Below are positions 46,014 through 57,589 of a stretch of 64,000 nt of DNA, in pieces. The stretch spans positions 4,809,501 through 4,873,500 of the forward strand of contig NZ_CP121017.1 in NCBI RefSeq assembly GCF_041468085.1, written 5' to 3'. Origin of the DNA: Tistrella mobilis (lineage in GTDB: Bacteria; Pseudomonadota; Alphaproteobacteria; Tistrellales; Tistrellaceae). Under the pieces are notes generated by a model. It was given only the letters and a program-made list of their open reading frames with translations, was not told where the DNA came from and did no database searches. Within the stretch, counting starts at the first letter, position 1. Each line of letters opens with the position of its first letter. Both the position numbers and the translations under genes were made by a program.

Positions 46014-46224
46014 TACCGACCATCGCATGACGACCCGGCGGCTTCGTCCGGTGCAGGCTGGCACCGCCGGAGCCGCCGTTCGCCTGCCGGGACCTGCCCT
46101 CCGGCCGGCCCGATACGAAGCGGCTGCGACAGAACGGCTGCATCGAACGTTTCGTCCGCGACCTCGCGGAACCCGCGAACCTGAAGGGCCCAACCGGCCC
46201 GATGCCTGAAGGCAGAGGCGGCGC

Positions 46225-47607
<1,383 letters not shown>

Positions 47608-47626
47608 GCGACGGGAGCAACAGGTC

Positions 47627-48952
47627 ATGACCGACAGCACCCTGAACCCCGCCGAGGCACCGATGGCCGGGCGGGAGAGCCCCCACGCCGGTCAGGCGGC
47701 TGCCGCCCGCCTGAGGGCCCGGCGCCGCTCGGAGCGCCGCTTCAAGGCCTATGGCCTGGGGGCCGTTCTGCTGGCCATCGTCATGCTGGTCGTGCTGATC
47801 GGCACGCTGGCGGGCCAGGGCCTCGGCGCCTTCACCCAGACGCAGATCGCGGTCGAGGTCAATCTCGACCCGGCCCGGCTGGACCCGCAGGGCACGCGGG
47901 ATCCGAAGACGCTCGCCGATGCCAACTACACCGGCCTGCTGACCGACATCGTCCGCGACAATTTCGGCGCCACCCAGCGCCGGGACGTGCTCAAGGCGCT
48001 GGGACTGTTCAGCCGCGACGCCCGTTTCGAGCTGCGTGACTTCGTTCTGGAGAACCCGGATCTGATCGGCACCACCCAGACGGTGTGGCTGACGGCCTCG
48101 GGCAATCTCGACATGCTCGACAAGGGCTGGATCGACCGCGATCTGCCCGAGGCGCAGCGGCCGGTCGACGATCAGACGCTCGGCTGGTACGACGCGCTCG
48201 CTGCCAAGGACGCTGTCGGTCGCGACTTCAACACCCGCTTCTTCACCGGTGCCGACAGCCGCTCGCCCGAGCTCGCCGGCATCTGGGGGGCCACGGTCGG
48301 CTCGGCGCTTACCCTCTTCATCTGCTTCATCCTCTCCTTCCCGATCGGCGTCACCACGGCGATCTATCTGGAGGAGTTCGCCCCTAAGAACCGCTGGACC
48401 GACCTGATCGAGGTCAACATCAACAATCTCGCGGCGGTGCCTTCGATCGTGTTCGGTCTGCTGGGTCTGGCGGTGTTCATCGGTTTCTTCGGCATGCCGC
48501 GATCGGCGCCGGTGGTCGGTGGCTTCACGCTTGCACTGATGACCCTGCCCACCATCATCATCGCGACCCGTGCCGCGCTGAAGGCGGTGCCGCCCTCGAT
48601 CCGTCAGGCGGCGCAGGGGCTGGGTGCGAGCCCGGTGCAGGTGGTGTTCCATCACGTGCTGCCGCTGGCCATGCCGGGCATCCTGACCGGCACGATCATC
48701 GGCATGGCCCAGGCGCTGGGTGAGACGGCGCCGCTGCTGATGATCGGCATGGTCGCCTTCATCGCCGACGTGCCGGGTGGGTTCACCACGCCGTCGACGG
48801 TGCTGCCGGTGCAGATCTTCCTCTGGGCCGACAGTCCGGAACGCGCCTTCGTCGAGAAGACCGCCGCCGCCATCCTGGTGCTGCTCGGCTTCCTGATCAT
48901 CATGAACGCGATTGCCGTCCTGCTGCGCAGGCGCTTCGAGCGCCGCTGGTAA
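47627..48952 (+). CDS. pstA: Phosphate ABC permease PstA
   Basis: Inner-membrane permease of 441 aa, long form. A membrane anchor (GLGAVLLAIVMLVVLIGTLAG) and an extracytoplasmic region (about 60-210, DUF3333-like) precede the permease domain with EAA loop IRQAAQGLGASPVQVVFHHVLP. The ATG at 47627 has GGGAG 9 bp upstream; an in-frame ATG at 47600 overlaps the pstC end and is less likely. Confidence 0.94.
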   Translation: MTDSTLNPAEAPMAGRESPHAGQAAAARLRARRRSERRFKAYGLGAVLLAIVMLVVLIGTLAGQGLGAFTQTQIAVEVNLDPARLDPQGTRDPKTLADANYTGLLTDIVRDNFGATQRRDVLKALGLFSRDARFELRDFVLENPDLIGTTQTVWLTASGNLDMLDKGWIDRDLPEAQRPVDDQTLGWYDALAAKDAVGRDFNTRFFTGADSRSPELAGIWGATVGSALTLFICFILSFPIGVTTAIYLEEFAPKNRWTDLIEVNINNLAAVPSIVFGLLGLAVFIGFFGMPRSAPVVGGFTLALMTLPTIIIATRAALKAVPPSIRQAAQGLGASPVQVVFHHVLPLAMPGILTGTIIGMAQALGETAPLLMIGMVAFIADVPGGFTTPSTVLPVQIFLWADSPERAFVEKTAAAILVLLGFLIIMNAIAVLLRRRFERRW

Positions 48953-49045
48953 GCCGGTACGGGAGACCTTCCTCCTCCCCCGGCCGGGGCGTCCTTCGCG
49001 GGGCCCTGCCGGGCGGATCAGAGACCTTCAGCGGAGAGCCCGCCC

Positions 49046-49816
<771 letters not shown>

Positions 49817-49842
49817 CCGGATCCGCCAGGGAGACCAGTCTC

Positions 49843-50568
49843 ATGCCCATTTCCGGTCAGCACATCGTGAAATCCTTCGACGAAGAGATCGCACGCCTCG
49901 GCAACGACATCGTCCGCATGGGCGGACAGGTGGAAGCGCAGATCGATCTTGCGATGCGCGCCATCGCCAGCCGTGACAGCGAGCTGGCAAGCGATGTCGT
50001 CGCGGGCGACAGCAAGGTCGACGGCCTGGAGGATATGATCGAGGATCAGGTGGTGCGGCTGTTCGCGCTGCGCGCGCCCGTCGCCAACGATCTGCGCCTG
50101 GCCTTCGCCTCGCTGCGCATCGCGGCCGAGCTGGAGCGCATGGGCGATCTTGCCAAGAACGCCGCCAAGCGCGCGATCATCCTGAACCAGTCTGCCCCGG
50201 TTCGGCCGGTGCATGTGCTGCCGCGGATGGCCGCGGTGGTGCAGCGCATGCTCAAGGATGTACTCGACGCCTTCGTCGAGCGTGATGCCGGCCGTGCCCG
50301 CGCGGTCTGGCAGAACGACGCCGAGGTCGACGAACTGCACAACAGCCTGTTCCGCGAACTCCTGACCTACATGATGGAGGATCCGCGGCACATCACGGCC
50401 TGCACGCACATGCTGTTCATCGCCAAGAACATCGAGCGGATGGGCGATCACACCACCAACATCGCCGAGCAGGTGATTTTCGTGGTCGAGGGCACCAAAC
50501 CCGACACCGCCCGCCCCAAGGCCGAGACCGTTCTCGACCGGTCGGGCGACGCCGTTCTCGACGATTGA
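49843..50568 (+). CDS. phoU: Phosphate signalling protein PhoU
   Basis: Cytoplasmic negative regulator of 241 aa linking PstSCAB to PhoR. Two PhoU repeats of three helices each are visible: the first around RMGGQVEAQIDLAMRAI, the second around ARAVWQNDAEVDELHNSLFRELL. Metal-binding motifs ERMGDLAKN and ERMGDHTTNIAE fit the E/DxxxD pattern. Confidence 0.96.
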   Translation: MPISGQHIVKSFDEEIARLGNDIVRMGGQVEAQIDLAMRAIASRDSELASDVVAGDSKVDGLEDMIEDQVVRLFALRAPVANDLRLAFASLRIAAELERMGDLAKNAAKRAIILNQSAPVRPVHVLPRMAAVVQRMLKDVLDAFVERDAGRARAVWQNDAEVDELHNSLFRELLTYMMEDPRHITACTHMLFIAKNIERMGDHTTNIAEQVIFVVEGTKPDTARPKAETVLDRSGDAVLDD

Positions 50569-50574
50569 CGGCCC

Positions 50575-50662
50575 GGTGGTCCGCCCGGCGGACCACCTCT
50601 TCCCCTGCGCGCACCCCGCCCTCTGACCGGCCGGCACTCCCTTCGGGGCTCTGGTGCCGGCC
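50575..50662 (+). terminator. Two hairpins between phoU and phoB
   Basis: GGTGGTCCG/CGGACCACC (50575-50597, 9-bp stem, 5-base loop) starts 7 bp after the phoU stop. GGCCGGCAC/GTGCCGGCC (50629-50662, 9-bp stem) ends 29 bp before phoB. Neither is followed by a real T tract. They may lower phoB expression relative to the pst genes. Confidence 0.5.
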
Positions 50663-50691
50663 ACCTAGACTTCCTGGAGGACATCCGAGCG

Positions 50692-51390
50692 ATGCGTCCG
50701 AAGATCATGGTCGTCGAAGACGAAACCGCGATCGTTACCATCCTGCGCTACAACCTCGAACGCGCAGGCTTCGCCGTCGAGGAGGCGAATGACGGCGAGG
50801 AAGCGCTCTGGCGCATTCGCGAGGTGAAGCCCGACGTCCTGCTGCTGGACTGGATGCTGCCCAAGCTGTCCGGGTTGGAGCTTTGCCGTCAGCTGCGCCG
50901 CGACCCCGAGACCCGCAACCTGCCGATCATCATGCTCACCGCCCGGGGCGAAGAGACCGATCGGGTGCGCGGGCTGGACAGCGGTGCCGACGACTATGTG
51001 CCCAAGCCCTTCTCGCCCCAGGAAGTCGTTGCCCGGATCCGTGCCGTGCTGCGCCGCATCCGCCCCGCTTTCTCGGAAGAGGTGCTCTCTTACGCCGATC
51101 TGCAGATGGATCTGGCGGCCCACAAGGTGACCCGTTCGGCCGAGCCCGTGCATCTGGGGCCGACCGAATTCCGCCTGCTGCGCTTCCTGATGGAGCATCC
51201 GGGCCGGGTCTTCTCGCGCGAGCAGCTGCTCGACGGGGTCTGGGGCCAGGACATCTATGTGGAGCCGCGCACGGTGGATGTTCATATCCGCCGGCTGCGC
51301 AAGGCGCTGAACGGCGAGAACCTGCCCGATCTGATCCGCACCGTGCGTTCCGCCGGCTATGCGCTCGATGCCCAGGGGACTGCCGCCTGA
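50692..51390 (+). CDS. phoB: Phosphate regulon response regulator PhoB
   Basis: OmpR-family activator of 232 aa that binds Pho boxes when phosphorylated by PhoR. The receiver domain (1-120) has the acidic pocket VVEDE, the phospho-acceptor Asp in LLLDWMLPK and the Lys in YVPKPFSPQE. The winged helix (about 135-228) has TEFRLLRFLMEHPGRVFSREQLL and a recognition region VEPRTVDVHIRRLR. GGAGGA lies about 9 bp before the ATG. Confidence 0.97.
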   Translation: MRPKIMVVEDETAIVTILRYNLERAGFAVEEANDGEEALWRIREVKPDVLLLDWMLPKLSGLELCRQLRRDPETRNLPIIMLTARGEETDRVRGLDSGADDYVPKPFSPQEVVARIRAVLRRIRPAFSEEVLSYADLQMDLAAHKVTRSAEPVHLGPTEFRLLRFLMEHPGRVFSREQLLDGVWGQDIYVEPRTVDVHIRRLRKALNGENLPDLIRTVRSAGYALDAQGTAA

Positions 51391-51483
51391 CGTTACCCCA
51401 GCCTGACTTGGTGTGGACGGGCGCCCGCAGCCGGGCGTAGCATGGGGCCCTGCCCAACGGGCGGTTTCTGACGTGGGGGGCCC

Positions 51484-52110
51484 ATGACGCTCGATATCTG
51501 GCTGATCTATCTGGCGGCGGCTGCCGGGCTGTCACTGACGCCCGGACCGAACGGGCTCCTGTCGCTCAATCACGGCGTGCGCTTCGGCGTACGCCGGACG
51601 GCCTTCACCGCTGCGGGCGGGGTGACCGGCTTCATGGTGCTGGTCGCGGCCTCGCTGGCGGGGTTGGGGGCGCTGCTGGCTGCCTCGGAACAGGCCTTCA
51701 CCATCGCCAAATGGATCGGTGCTGCCTATCTGGTCTGGCTGGGCATCCGCACCTTTCGGGCGCCGCCGCCATCGGTGACGCTTGAGGACGCAGAGGGACG
51801 CATTGCCGGGGGTGGCCCCTGGCGGCTGTTCACCCAGGGCTTCCTGGTGGCGGTGTCGAACCCCAAGGCGCTGATCTTCTTCGCCGCTTTTCTGCCCCAG
51901 TTCATGGTGCCCGGCGTGTCGTTCCTGACCCATCTGGTGGTTCTGGGCGGCACCTTCGCCGTGGTCGAATTCGTCTACGAACTGATTCTGGCCGGTGCGG
52001 CGCGGCGCATCGCTCCCTGGCTGGGGCGGCATGGCCGGTGGTTCAATCGTGCCACCGGGGCGGCCTTTGTCGGCATCGGCGGCGTCCTGACCACCGCCAA
52101 CCGGATCTGA
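51484..52110 (+). CDS. LysE/RhtB-family exporter
   Basis: Inner-membrane amino-acid/metabolite exporter of 208 aa with six predicted segments. The N-terminus SLTPGPNGLLSLNHGVRFG is the family motif (TPGPN), and SNPKALIFFAAFLPQF is the second signature. It stands alone between phoB and trpS. The substrate (Lys, Thr, homoserine or other) is not predictable. Confidence 0.9.
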   Translation: MTLDIWLIYLAAAAGLSLTPGPNGLLSLNHGVRFGVRRTAFTAAGGVTGFMVLVAASLAGLGALLAASEQAFTIAKWIGAAYLVWLGIRTFRAPPPSVTLEDAEGRIAGGGPWRLFTQGFLVAVSNPKALIFFAAFLPQFMVPGVSFLTHLVVLGGTFAVVEFVYELILAGAARRIAPWLGRHGRWFNRATGAAFVGIGGVLTTANRI

Positions 52111-52157
52111 GCCGGACGCATCGCCTCTTCCGTGAAAAATCGTCGTGTCGGCGGTGC

Positions 52158-52186
52158 TTGACCGCACCCCGGCCCGCGCGTGATAT
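52158..52186 (+). promoter_or_regulatory. Probable trpS promoter
   Basis: TTGACC (52158-52163) and TGATAT (52181-52186) are separated by 17 bp, 96 bp upstream of the trpS start. The -10 is imperfect, and GATATA one base on is an alternative. Confidence 0.5.
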
Positions 52187-52281
52187 AGGCGCGTTTCCAT
52201 TGAACCGCGCATCGCGGACCCAAGCTCCGGCCGGCATCCACACCCGGCGGGCGGCCCGCTGATGCCGAAGGCGAGGACCAG

Positions 52282-53274
52282 ATGGCGAGGATCTTCTCCG
52301 GCGCACAGCCGACCGGCAACCTGCATCTCGGCAACTATCTGGGCGCCATCCGCAACTGGGTGACGCTGCAGGACAGTTACGAGTCGGTGTTCTGCATCGT
52401 CGATCTGCACGCCATCACCGTCTGGCAGGACCCCAAGGCGCTGATCCGGCAGACCCGTGAACTGACCGCCGCGTATATCGCCGCCGGCATCCATCCCGAG
52501 CGCTGCGTGATCTTCAACCAGTCGGCCGTGACCGCGCATTCGGAACTGGCCTGGCTGCTGAACTGCATGACGCCGATCGGCTGGCTGAACCGGATGACCC
52601 AGTTCAAGGAGAAGGCCGGCAAGGATCGCGAGAAGGCGAGCCTTGGCCTCTATGCCTATCCGGTGCTGATGGCGGCCGACATCCTGGCCTACAAGGCGAC
52701 CCATGTGCCGGTGGGGGAGGACCAGAAGCAGCATCTGGAGCTGACCCGAGATATCGCGCAGCGCTTCAACCAGCTTTATGAGAAGGACGTGCTGCCGCTG
52801 CCCGAGCCGATGATCCTGGGCGCGGCGACGCGGGTGATGTCGCTGCGCGACGGCACCAAGAAGATGAGCAAGTCCGATCCGTCGGATTATGCGCGCATCA
52901 ACCTGACCGATGACCGCGACACCATCGCTCAGAAGCTGAAGAAGGCTCGGACGGACAGTGAGCCCGGCGTGACCTACGAGCCGGAGCGTCGGCCCGAAGT
53001 CGCCAATCTGATCCGGATCTATGCTGCGCTGGACGGCCGCACCACGGACGAGGTGGTGGCTGACTATGCCGACGCGCCCTTCACAACGGTGAAGACCCGG
53101 CTGACCGATCTTGCCGTTGAAAAACTGGGTCCGATCGCCGAAGAGATGAAGCGCCTGATGGCCGATCCGGCGGAGATCGACCGGATCCTGGCCAAGGGTG
53201 CCGATCGTGCCCGCGCTATCGCCGACCCGGTGGTGGCCGAGGTGCGCGAGACGATCGGTCTGCTGCGCCCCTGA
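52282..53274 (+). CDS. trpS: Tryptophanyl-tRNA synthetase
   Basis: Class I synthetase of 330 aa charging tRNA-Trp. The ATP-binding HIGH-type motif is [11 protein letters not shown] near residue 14, and KMSKS is exact (KKMSKS near residue 195). [11 protein letters not shown] and [21 protein letters not shown] are bacterial TrpRS features. The next gene is separated by a strong hairpin. Confidence 0.97.
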   Translation: MARIFSGAQPTGNLHLGNYLGAIRNWVTLQDSYESVFCIVDLHAITVWQDPKALIRQTRELTAAYIAAGIHPERCVIFNQSAVTAHSELAWLLNCMTPIGWLNRMTQFKEKAGKDREKASLGLYAYPVLMAADILAYKATHVPVGEDQKQHLELTRDIAQRFNQLYEKDVLPLPEPMILGAATRVMSLRDGTKKMSKSDPSDYARINLTDDRDTIAQKLKKARTDSEPGVTYEPERRPEVANLIRIYAALDGRTTDEVVADYADAPFTTVKTRLTDLAVEKLGPIAEEMKRLMADPAEIDRILAKGADRARAIADPVVAEVRETIGLLRP

Positions 53275-53366
53275 TCCGGACGGATCACACTGTCACACCA
53301 GAGTGACGGATCCTCACGACATGGCCCGGATCGCGGAAAACCGCGGTCTTCGGGTTGCAAGCGCTG

Positions 53367-53395
53367 CCGGGCCGGACCAGAATGGTCCGGCCCGG
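53367..53395 (+). terminator. Hairpin after trpS
   Basis: A perfect 13-bp stem (CCGGGCCGGACCA/TGGTCCGGCCCGG) with a GAA loop, followed by TCGCCTTC rather than a T run. It is probably the trpS terminator, perhaps with Rho. Confidence 0.7.
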
Positions 53396-53433
53396 TCGCC
53401 TTCAGGACCGGTCCCCGCGCCAGACGGACCGTC

Positions 53434-54345
53434 ATGCAGATCTATCTCCCCATCGCCGAGCTGTCGATCGATGCGATCGCGATCCTGCTGATGGGGCTGG
53501 GTGTGGGCTTCCTCTCAGGCCTGGTCGGCGTCGGCGGTGGCTTTCTGATGACGCCGCTGCTGATGTTCGTGGGCGTGCCGCCACCGGTGGCGGTGGCGAC
53601 GGGGGCCAATCAGGTGGTCGCGGCCTCGGTATCGGGCCTGCTGGCCCATTGGCGCCGTGGTACGGTCGATGTCCGGATGGGCGGCGTGCTGCTGATCGGC
53701 GGTCTGGCAGGATCCGGCGTCGGGATCCTGATCTTCCGCTGGCTGCAGGCGATCGGTCAGATCGACCTGGTGATCGGCGTCTCTTATGTGCTGTTCCTGG
53801 GTGTCATCGGTGTCCTGATGGGCATCGAATCGGTGCGCAGCCTGCTGGTCCGCAATCAGCCGGCAAAAAAGCGTCATCAGCACAACTGGATGCACGGGCT
53901 GCCCTTCAAGCTGCGTTTCCGCAAGTCGAAGCTCTATATCTCGGCCCTGCTGCCGCTGGTGCTGGGGGCGGGGGTCGGTGTGCTGACTGCGATCCTGGGG
54001 GTCGGCGGCGGGTTCATCATGATCCCGGCGATGATCTACATTCTGGGCATGCCGACCCTGGTGGTGGTCGGCACGTCGCTGTTCCAGATCCTGTTCGTGT
54101 CGATGAACGTCACCGTCATGCATGCCGTGACGACCGAGGCGGTTGATCTGGTGCTGGCGGCGATCCTGGTGGTTGGCAGCGTGATCGGCGCGCAGGTCGG
54201 CTCCAGACTGACCACGAAGCTGCGCGGCGAGCATCTGCGCGGCCTGCTGGCAGCGGTGGTGGTGCTGACCGCGATCAAGATCGGCGCAGATCTGGTGATC
54301 CGGCCCGACGAGCTGTTCTCGGCTGTGGTCGTGGGGCCGGGCTGA
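53434..54345 (+). CDS. TSUP/TauE-SafE-family permease
   Basis: Inner-membrane permease of 303 aa with eight or so hydrophobic segments. The paired family motif appears at the front (FLSGLVGVGGGFLMTPLLMF) and in the second half (AILGVGGGFIMIPAMIY). Relatives export sulfite or organosulfonates. Its stop shares a base with the start of the TIGR02186 gene (TGATG), so they are translated together. Transport of a sulfur anion is family-based inference. Confidence 0.9.
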   Translation: MQIYLPIAELSIDAIAILLMGLGVGFLSGLVGVGGGFLMTPLLMFVGVPPPVAVATGANQVVAASVSGLLAHWRRGTVDVRMGGVLLIGGLAGSGVGILIFRWLQAIGQIDLVIGVSYVLFLGVIGVLMGIESVRSLLVRNQPAKKRHQHNWMHGLPFKLRFRKSKLYISALLPLVLGAGVGVLTAILGVGGGFIMIPAMIYILGMPTLVVVGTSLFQILFVSMNVTVMHAVTTEAVDLVLAAILVVGSVIGAQVGSRLTTKLRGEHLRGLLAAVVVLTAIKIGADLVIRPDELFSAVVVGPG

Positions 54346-55127
54346 TGGCCGATATGCTGCGCATCGCCAGGCTGCCGGCCCTGCTGGTCTTTCTGCTGAC
54401 CCTGGCGGCTGCCCTCGTGACGGCGGTCTCCGGTACCCTGCGTGCCCGGGCGCAGCCGCTGGTGGCCGATCTTTCAAGCCATCTGATCTCCATCACCTCC
54501 AGCTTTACCGGTACCGAACTGCTGCTGTTCGGCGCGACCGAAGGTCCGGGGGAGGTGATCGTGGTGATCCGCGGGCCGGCCGAGACGGTCGATATCCGCC
54601 GCAAGGACCGTATCCTCGGCATGTGGATCAATGCCCGCACGATCCGCTTCAATCAGGTACCGGCCTTCTATTGGGTGGGGGCGAGCGCGCCGCTCGACAC
54701 CTTCACCAACGACCAGATGCTGGCCCGGCATCGCATCGGCCTGGAGCGTCTGGACTTCCCGGGCGGAGAGGATGCGGCGCCCGAGGAACGCGCCGTGTTC
54801 CGTGATGCGCTGATCCGGAACCGTCAGCAGGCCGGCCTGTTCGTGCCTGCGGTGCAGCCGATCTCGCGATTGGGGGACCGGTTGTTCCGGGTGAATGTCG
54901 CCTTCCCGTCCAATGTCACCACCGGCGGCTACCGGGCCGAAATTTTCCTGGTGAATGAAGGCCGTGTGGTCGCCGCCCAGACCACGCCGCTGTTCGTGCG
55001 CAAGGACGGGCTGGGCGACAATATCGCCCGCCTGGCCCATGAACAGCCGCTTGGCTACGGCATCGCCGCCGTACTGATCGCGCTGACGGCCGGCTGGACC
55101 GCAGGCTTCGTCTTCCGCCGCTTCTGA
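54345..55127 (+). CDS. TIGR02186-family (Alph_Pro_TM) membrane protein
   Basis: 260-aa protein of a family largely confined to alphaproteobacteria and usually found next to a TSUP permease. An N-terminal signal/anchor (LLVFLLTLAAALVTAVSG), a large extracytoplasmic domain beginning VADLSSHLISITSSFTGTEL, and one C-terminal segment (GIAAVLIALTAGWTAGFVF) suggest a periplasmic domain held in the inner membrane. No catalytic motif is recognised. Coupling with the permease suggests an accessory subunit; function is unknown. Confidence 0.87.
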   Translation: MADMLRIARLPALLVFLLTLAAALVTAVSGTLRARAQPLVADLSSHLISITSSFTGTELLLFGATEGPGEVIVVIRGPAETVDIRRKDRILGMWINARTIRFNQVPAFYWVGASAPLDTFTNDQMLARHRIGLERLDFPGGEDAAPEERAVFRDALIRNRQQAGLFVPAVQPISRLGDRLFRVNVAFPSNVTTGGYRAEIFLVNEGRVVAAQTTPLFVRKDGLGDNIARLAHEQPLGYGIAAVLIALTAGWTAGFVFRRF

Positions 55128-55142
55128 GGAGGTTGTCATCCG

Positions 55143-55655
55143 ATGGCCGACGAGACTTCGACCCCCGAACCTGCGGCCGTGCCCAAGCCCCGGCCTGCCG
55201 TCAAATTCCTGGTCTGCGTCGATGGCAGCGCCCATAGCCGGGTGGCTGTGCGCTATGCCTGCCGGCGTGCCCGCGCCCGCGGTGGCCGGGTGACGTTGCT
55301 GACCGTGATCGAGCCGGCCGAGAACCAGCACTGGATGTCGGTCGGCAATCTGATTGCCGAGGAACTCCGTGAGCAGGCCGAGCAGGTGTTGCAGGAAATT
55401 GCGGCCGAGGTGAACGCCTTTGCCGGGCTGATGCCCGAACTGCTGGTCCGTGTCGGCCCGATCGGCGACGAGATCCTGCGCCAGATGCGTGAGGACAAGG
55501 ATATCGGCATGATCGTGCTTGCCGCCCGCCCGCCGTCGGAAGGGCCGGGCAAACTCGTGCGCTGGCTGGCGAGCCAACTGGCAGGCGAGTTGCTGGTGCC
55601 GATGACGATCGTGCCCGGCAACCTGTCGGAAGACGATCTGCTGCGCCTTACCTGA
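55143..55655 (+). CDS. Universal stress protein family (UspA)
   Basis: 170-aa cytoplasmic protein with the Usp fold: VCVDGSAHSRVAVRYACRRA at the N-terminus (after a 20-residue Pro-rich lead), and LLVPMTIVPG at the end. The classical G-x2-G-x9-G(S/T) nucleotide loop is not clear (GPGKLVRWLASQL in its place), so ATP binding is uncertain. It follows the TSUP/TIGR02186 pair by 15 bp, completing a three-gene unit, and converges with the cyclase gene 2 bp away. Confidence 0.88.
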   Translation: MADETSTPEPAAVPKPRPAVKFLVCVDGSAHSRVAVRYACRRARARGGRVTLLTVIEPAENQHWMSVGNLIAEELREQAEQVLQEIAAEVNAFAGLMPELLVRVGPIGDEILRQMREDKDIGMIVLAARPPSEGPGKLVRWLASQLAGELLVPMTIVPGNLSEDDLLRLT

Positions 55656-55657
55656 CT

Positions 55658-56962
55658 CTACCCGACCGGCAGGGCGGCGGCCTGCGGATCTGTCCCGCAA
55701 TCCTCGCAGTCGTCGGGCAGGGTGAAGACTTCTTCCTCGGTGGCGAGCCCGCGCAGATGGAAGGTGCCGAGTGGTTCGAGCCTGCGGCCCATATGCTCGA
55801 CGATCCGGGCGATGGTGGAGGAGATCGCAACCGTGCGGCCCAGATCGCGGGCCAGAACCTCCAGCCGGCTTGCCTCGTTTACGGCCTGGCCGATGACGGT
55901 GAAATCGAGCCGTTCCGGCGCGCCGATATTGCCGTAGAGCACTTCCCCTGCATGCAGGCCCAGGCCGAAGGCCAATGGTTCCTGGCCCAGTGCCCGGCGG
56001 CGGGCGTTCAGTTCCGCCATGCCACGGACGGCATCGCGCGCGGCATCCAGCGCCGCGCAGCCGGCATAGGGGCAGGCCCCTTCGCGCACCGGGGTCGGGA
56101 AGACGGCGAGCACGCCATCGCCGATCAGCTTCATCACCTGGCCGCCATGGGCGGTGATCGCCCGGTTCATCACCTCGAAATGGTCGTTCAACGTGGCGAT
56201 CAGCACCTCGGGCGCCACCCGCTCCGACATGGCGGTGAAGCCGCGCAGGTCCGAAAACCAGATCGCGGCATTCATTCGCTCCACATCGCCCCGCTTGATG
56301 GTGCCGGCCAGCACGCGTTCACCGGCATCATCGCCCAGATAGGTCTTCAGCAGGGTACGGACCTGACCGCGCTGGCTGATCACCTCCACCGCCAGCGTCA
56401 CCATCGGCAGCAGGGATGACACCCGGCGCAGATCGCCCTCGCTGAAGCCACCGGGATTGCGGGTGGCGAGCGAGAGGGCATTGGGCGTGCCGTCATGGAA
56501 GGCGAGCGGCATCATCGCGTAATCGGTGAAGCCCTCTTCGTGCAGATCGGCCAGGATCGGAAAATCGCCGGTCTGGGCATTCGGACCGCTCAGCCGCCGA
56601 CGCACACCGACGCCGTGTTCGGCGACCAGCATGAAAGGGCTGCGCAGATAGGCCTCGGTCAGTTCCACGCCATGGGCGCGGCGGATCTCTTCGACCGGCT
56701 GGTCGGGACGCCATTCGATCGACACGCCCCGGAATTGCGGGTCCAGAAGGCGCAGATGCAGGGTGGCGCGATCGATCGGCACACCTGCTGCCAGCAAACG
56801 CTCGGACAGGCCGGCGATCAGCTCCCCCACCGGCAGGCCGGGACCTTCCTGGGCAAGCCACTCACCGATCGGATCCGGGCCCAGCACCGACGGGACCGCG
56901 GCGGCACGACGCACGGGGGTGCGCGGCACTGAGACATCGTCCAGGCGTTCGGCTTCCATCAT
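55658..56962 (-). CDS. Class III adenylate/guanylate cyclase with GAF-like domain
   Basis: Predicted nucleotidyl cyclase of 434 aa. The N-terminal half (about 20-225) looks GAF-like. The C-terminal catalytic domain (about 245-400) keeps metal-binding Asp residues in IWFSDLRGFT and KLIGDGVLAVFP, and LDFTVIGQAVNEASRLE, where the Asp fits adenine recognition. No membrane segments are present. Start 56962 (MMEAERLDDV) has AGGA 8 bp upstream and is preferred to 57076. It lies 129 bp downstream of soxR on the same strand. cAMP production is the likely activity, not proven. Confidence 0.9.
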   Translation of the reverse strand: MMEAERLDDVSVPRTPVRRAAAVPSVLGPDPIGEWLAQEGPGLPVGELIAGLSERLLAAGVPIDRATLHLRLLDPQFRGVSIEWRPDQPVEEIRRAHGVELTEAYLRSPFMLVAEHGVGVRRRLSGPNAQTGDFPILADLHEEGFTDYAMMPLAFHDGTPNALSLATRNPGGFSEGDLRRVSSLLPMVTLAVEVISQRGQVRTLLKTYLGDDAGERVLAGTIKRGDVERMNAAIWFSDLRGFTAMSERVAPEVLIATLNDHFEVMNRAITAHGGQVMKLIGDGVLAVFPTPVREGACPYAGCAALDAARDAVRGMAELNARRRALGQEPLAFGLGLHAGEVLYGNIGAPERLDFTVIGQAVNEASRLEVLARDLGRTVAISSTIARIVEHMGRRLEPLGTFHLRGLATEEEVFTLPDDCEDCGTDPQAAALPVG

Positions 56963-57091
56963 CGGATCGTCCTGCAGGCATCGGGTTGGGGCCTGTCGGC
57001 ACGGACAGCCCACGTTCATATCGTGGCTCGATGTGCCCGCGTCGAGTGGTAAAGCTGACGGTTGTCCCAGATTCATCGGCGCCCGTGTCTT

Positions 57092-57589
57092 TCAGGCGCG
57101 GCCCCCTGGGGGACGTTCGAGGATCCTGGGACCGCTCCCCTCGCGGCCCAGCGCGTCGCCCGGATTGCGCAGCGGACAATCGGCGAGCGACAGACAGCCG
57201 CAACCGATGCAGCCATCCAGCTCGTCGCGCAGCCTGGTGAGACGGATGATGCGCGCCTCCAGCATCGCCCGCCAGCGCGAGGACATGTCTTTCCACTCGG
57301 CCGCACTCAGCTTCGCATCGGGTGGAAAGGGGGCGAGTGCTGCTCCGATGTCTTCAAGCGGGATCCCTGCACGTTGGGCCACCTTGATGATCGCAATCCG
57401 GCGCAGCACCGCCGCCGGGAACCGGCGCTGGTTGCCGGCGCTGCGCATGCTGCGAATCAGGCCGCGGCTTTCGTAGAAATGCAGGGTCGAGACCGCAACT
57501 CCGGCGCGTTTCGCCACCTCGCCCACGGTCAGGATCCGGTGCGTATCGGCACGGTCTTCCGGCTTTGTCCGCATCCTCCGTTCCCCCAT
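57092..57589 (-). CDS. soxR: Redox-sensitive transcriptional activator SoxR
   Basis: MerR-family regulator of about 165 aa. The N-terminal winged HTH is [21 protein letters not shown], followed by the dimerisation helix and the [2Fe-2S] cysteine cluster [12 protein letters not shown] (C-x2-C-x-C-x5-C), the diagnostic SoxR pattern. Oxidation by redox-cycling drugs or phenazines activates it. Start 57589 ([12 protein letters not shown]) has TGAGGT just upstream; ATG 57574 is the alternative. It is divergent from the DoxX-MFP-RND operon, whose promoter carries a SoxR box. Confidence 0.95.
   Translation of the reverse strand: MGERRMRTKPEDRADTHRILTVGEVAKRAGVAVSTLHFYESRGLIRSMRSAGNQRRFPAAVLRRIAIIKVAQRAGIPLEDIGAALAPFPPDAKLSAAEWKDMSSRWRAMLEARIIRLTRLRDELDGCIGCGCLSLADCPLRNPGDALGREGSGPRILERPPGGRA

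Noticed and set aside
55658-56962. Loss of an active-site residue in the cyclase (GQ instead of GD in the VIGQAVNEASRLE motif)
   Set aside because: This position varies in alphaproteobacterial class III cyclases as far as I know; the two metal-binding Asp residues and the purine-selecting Asp are present, so inactivity is not claimed.
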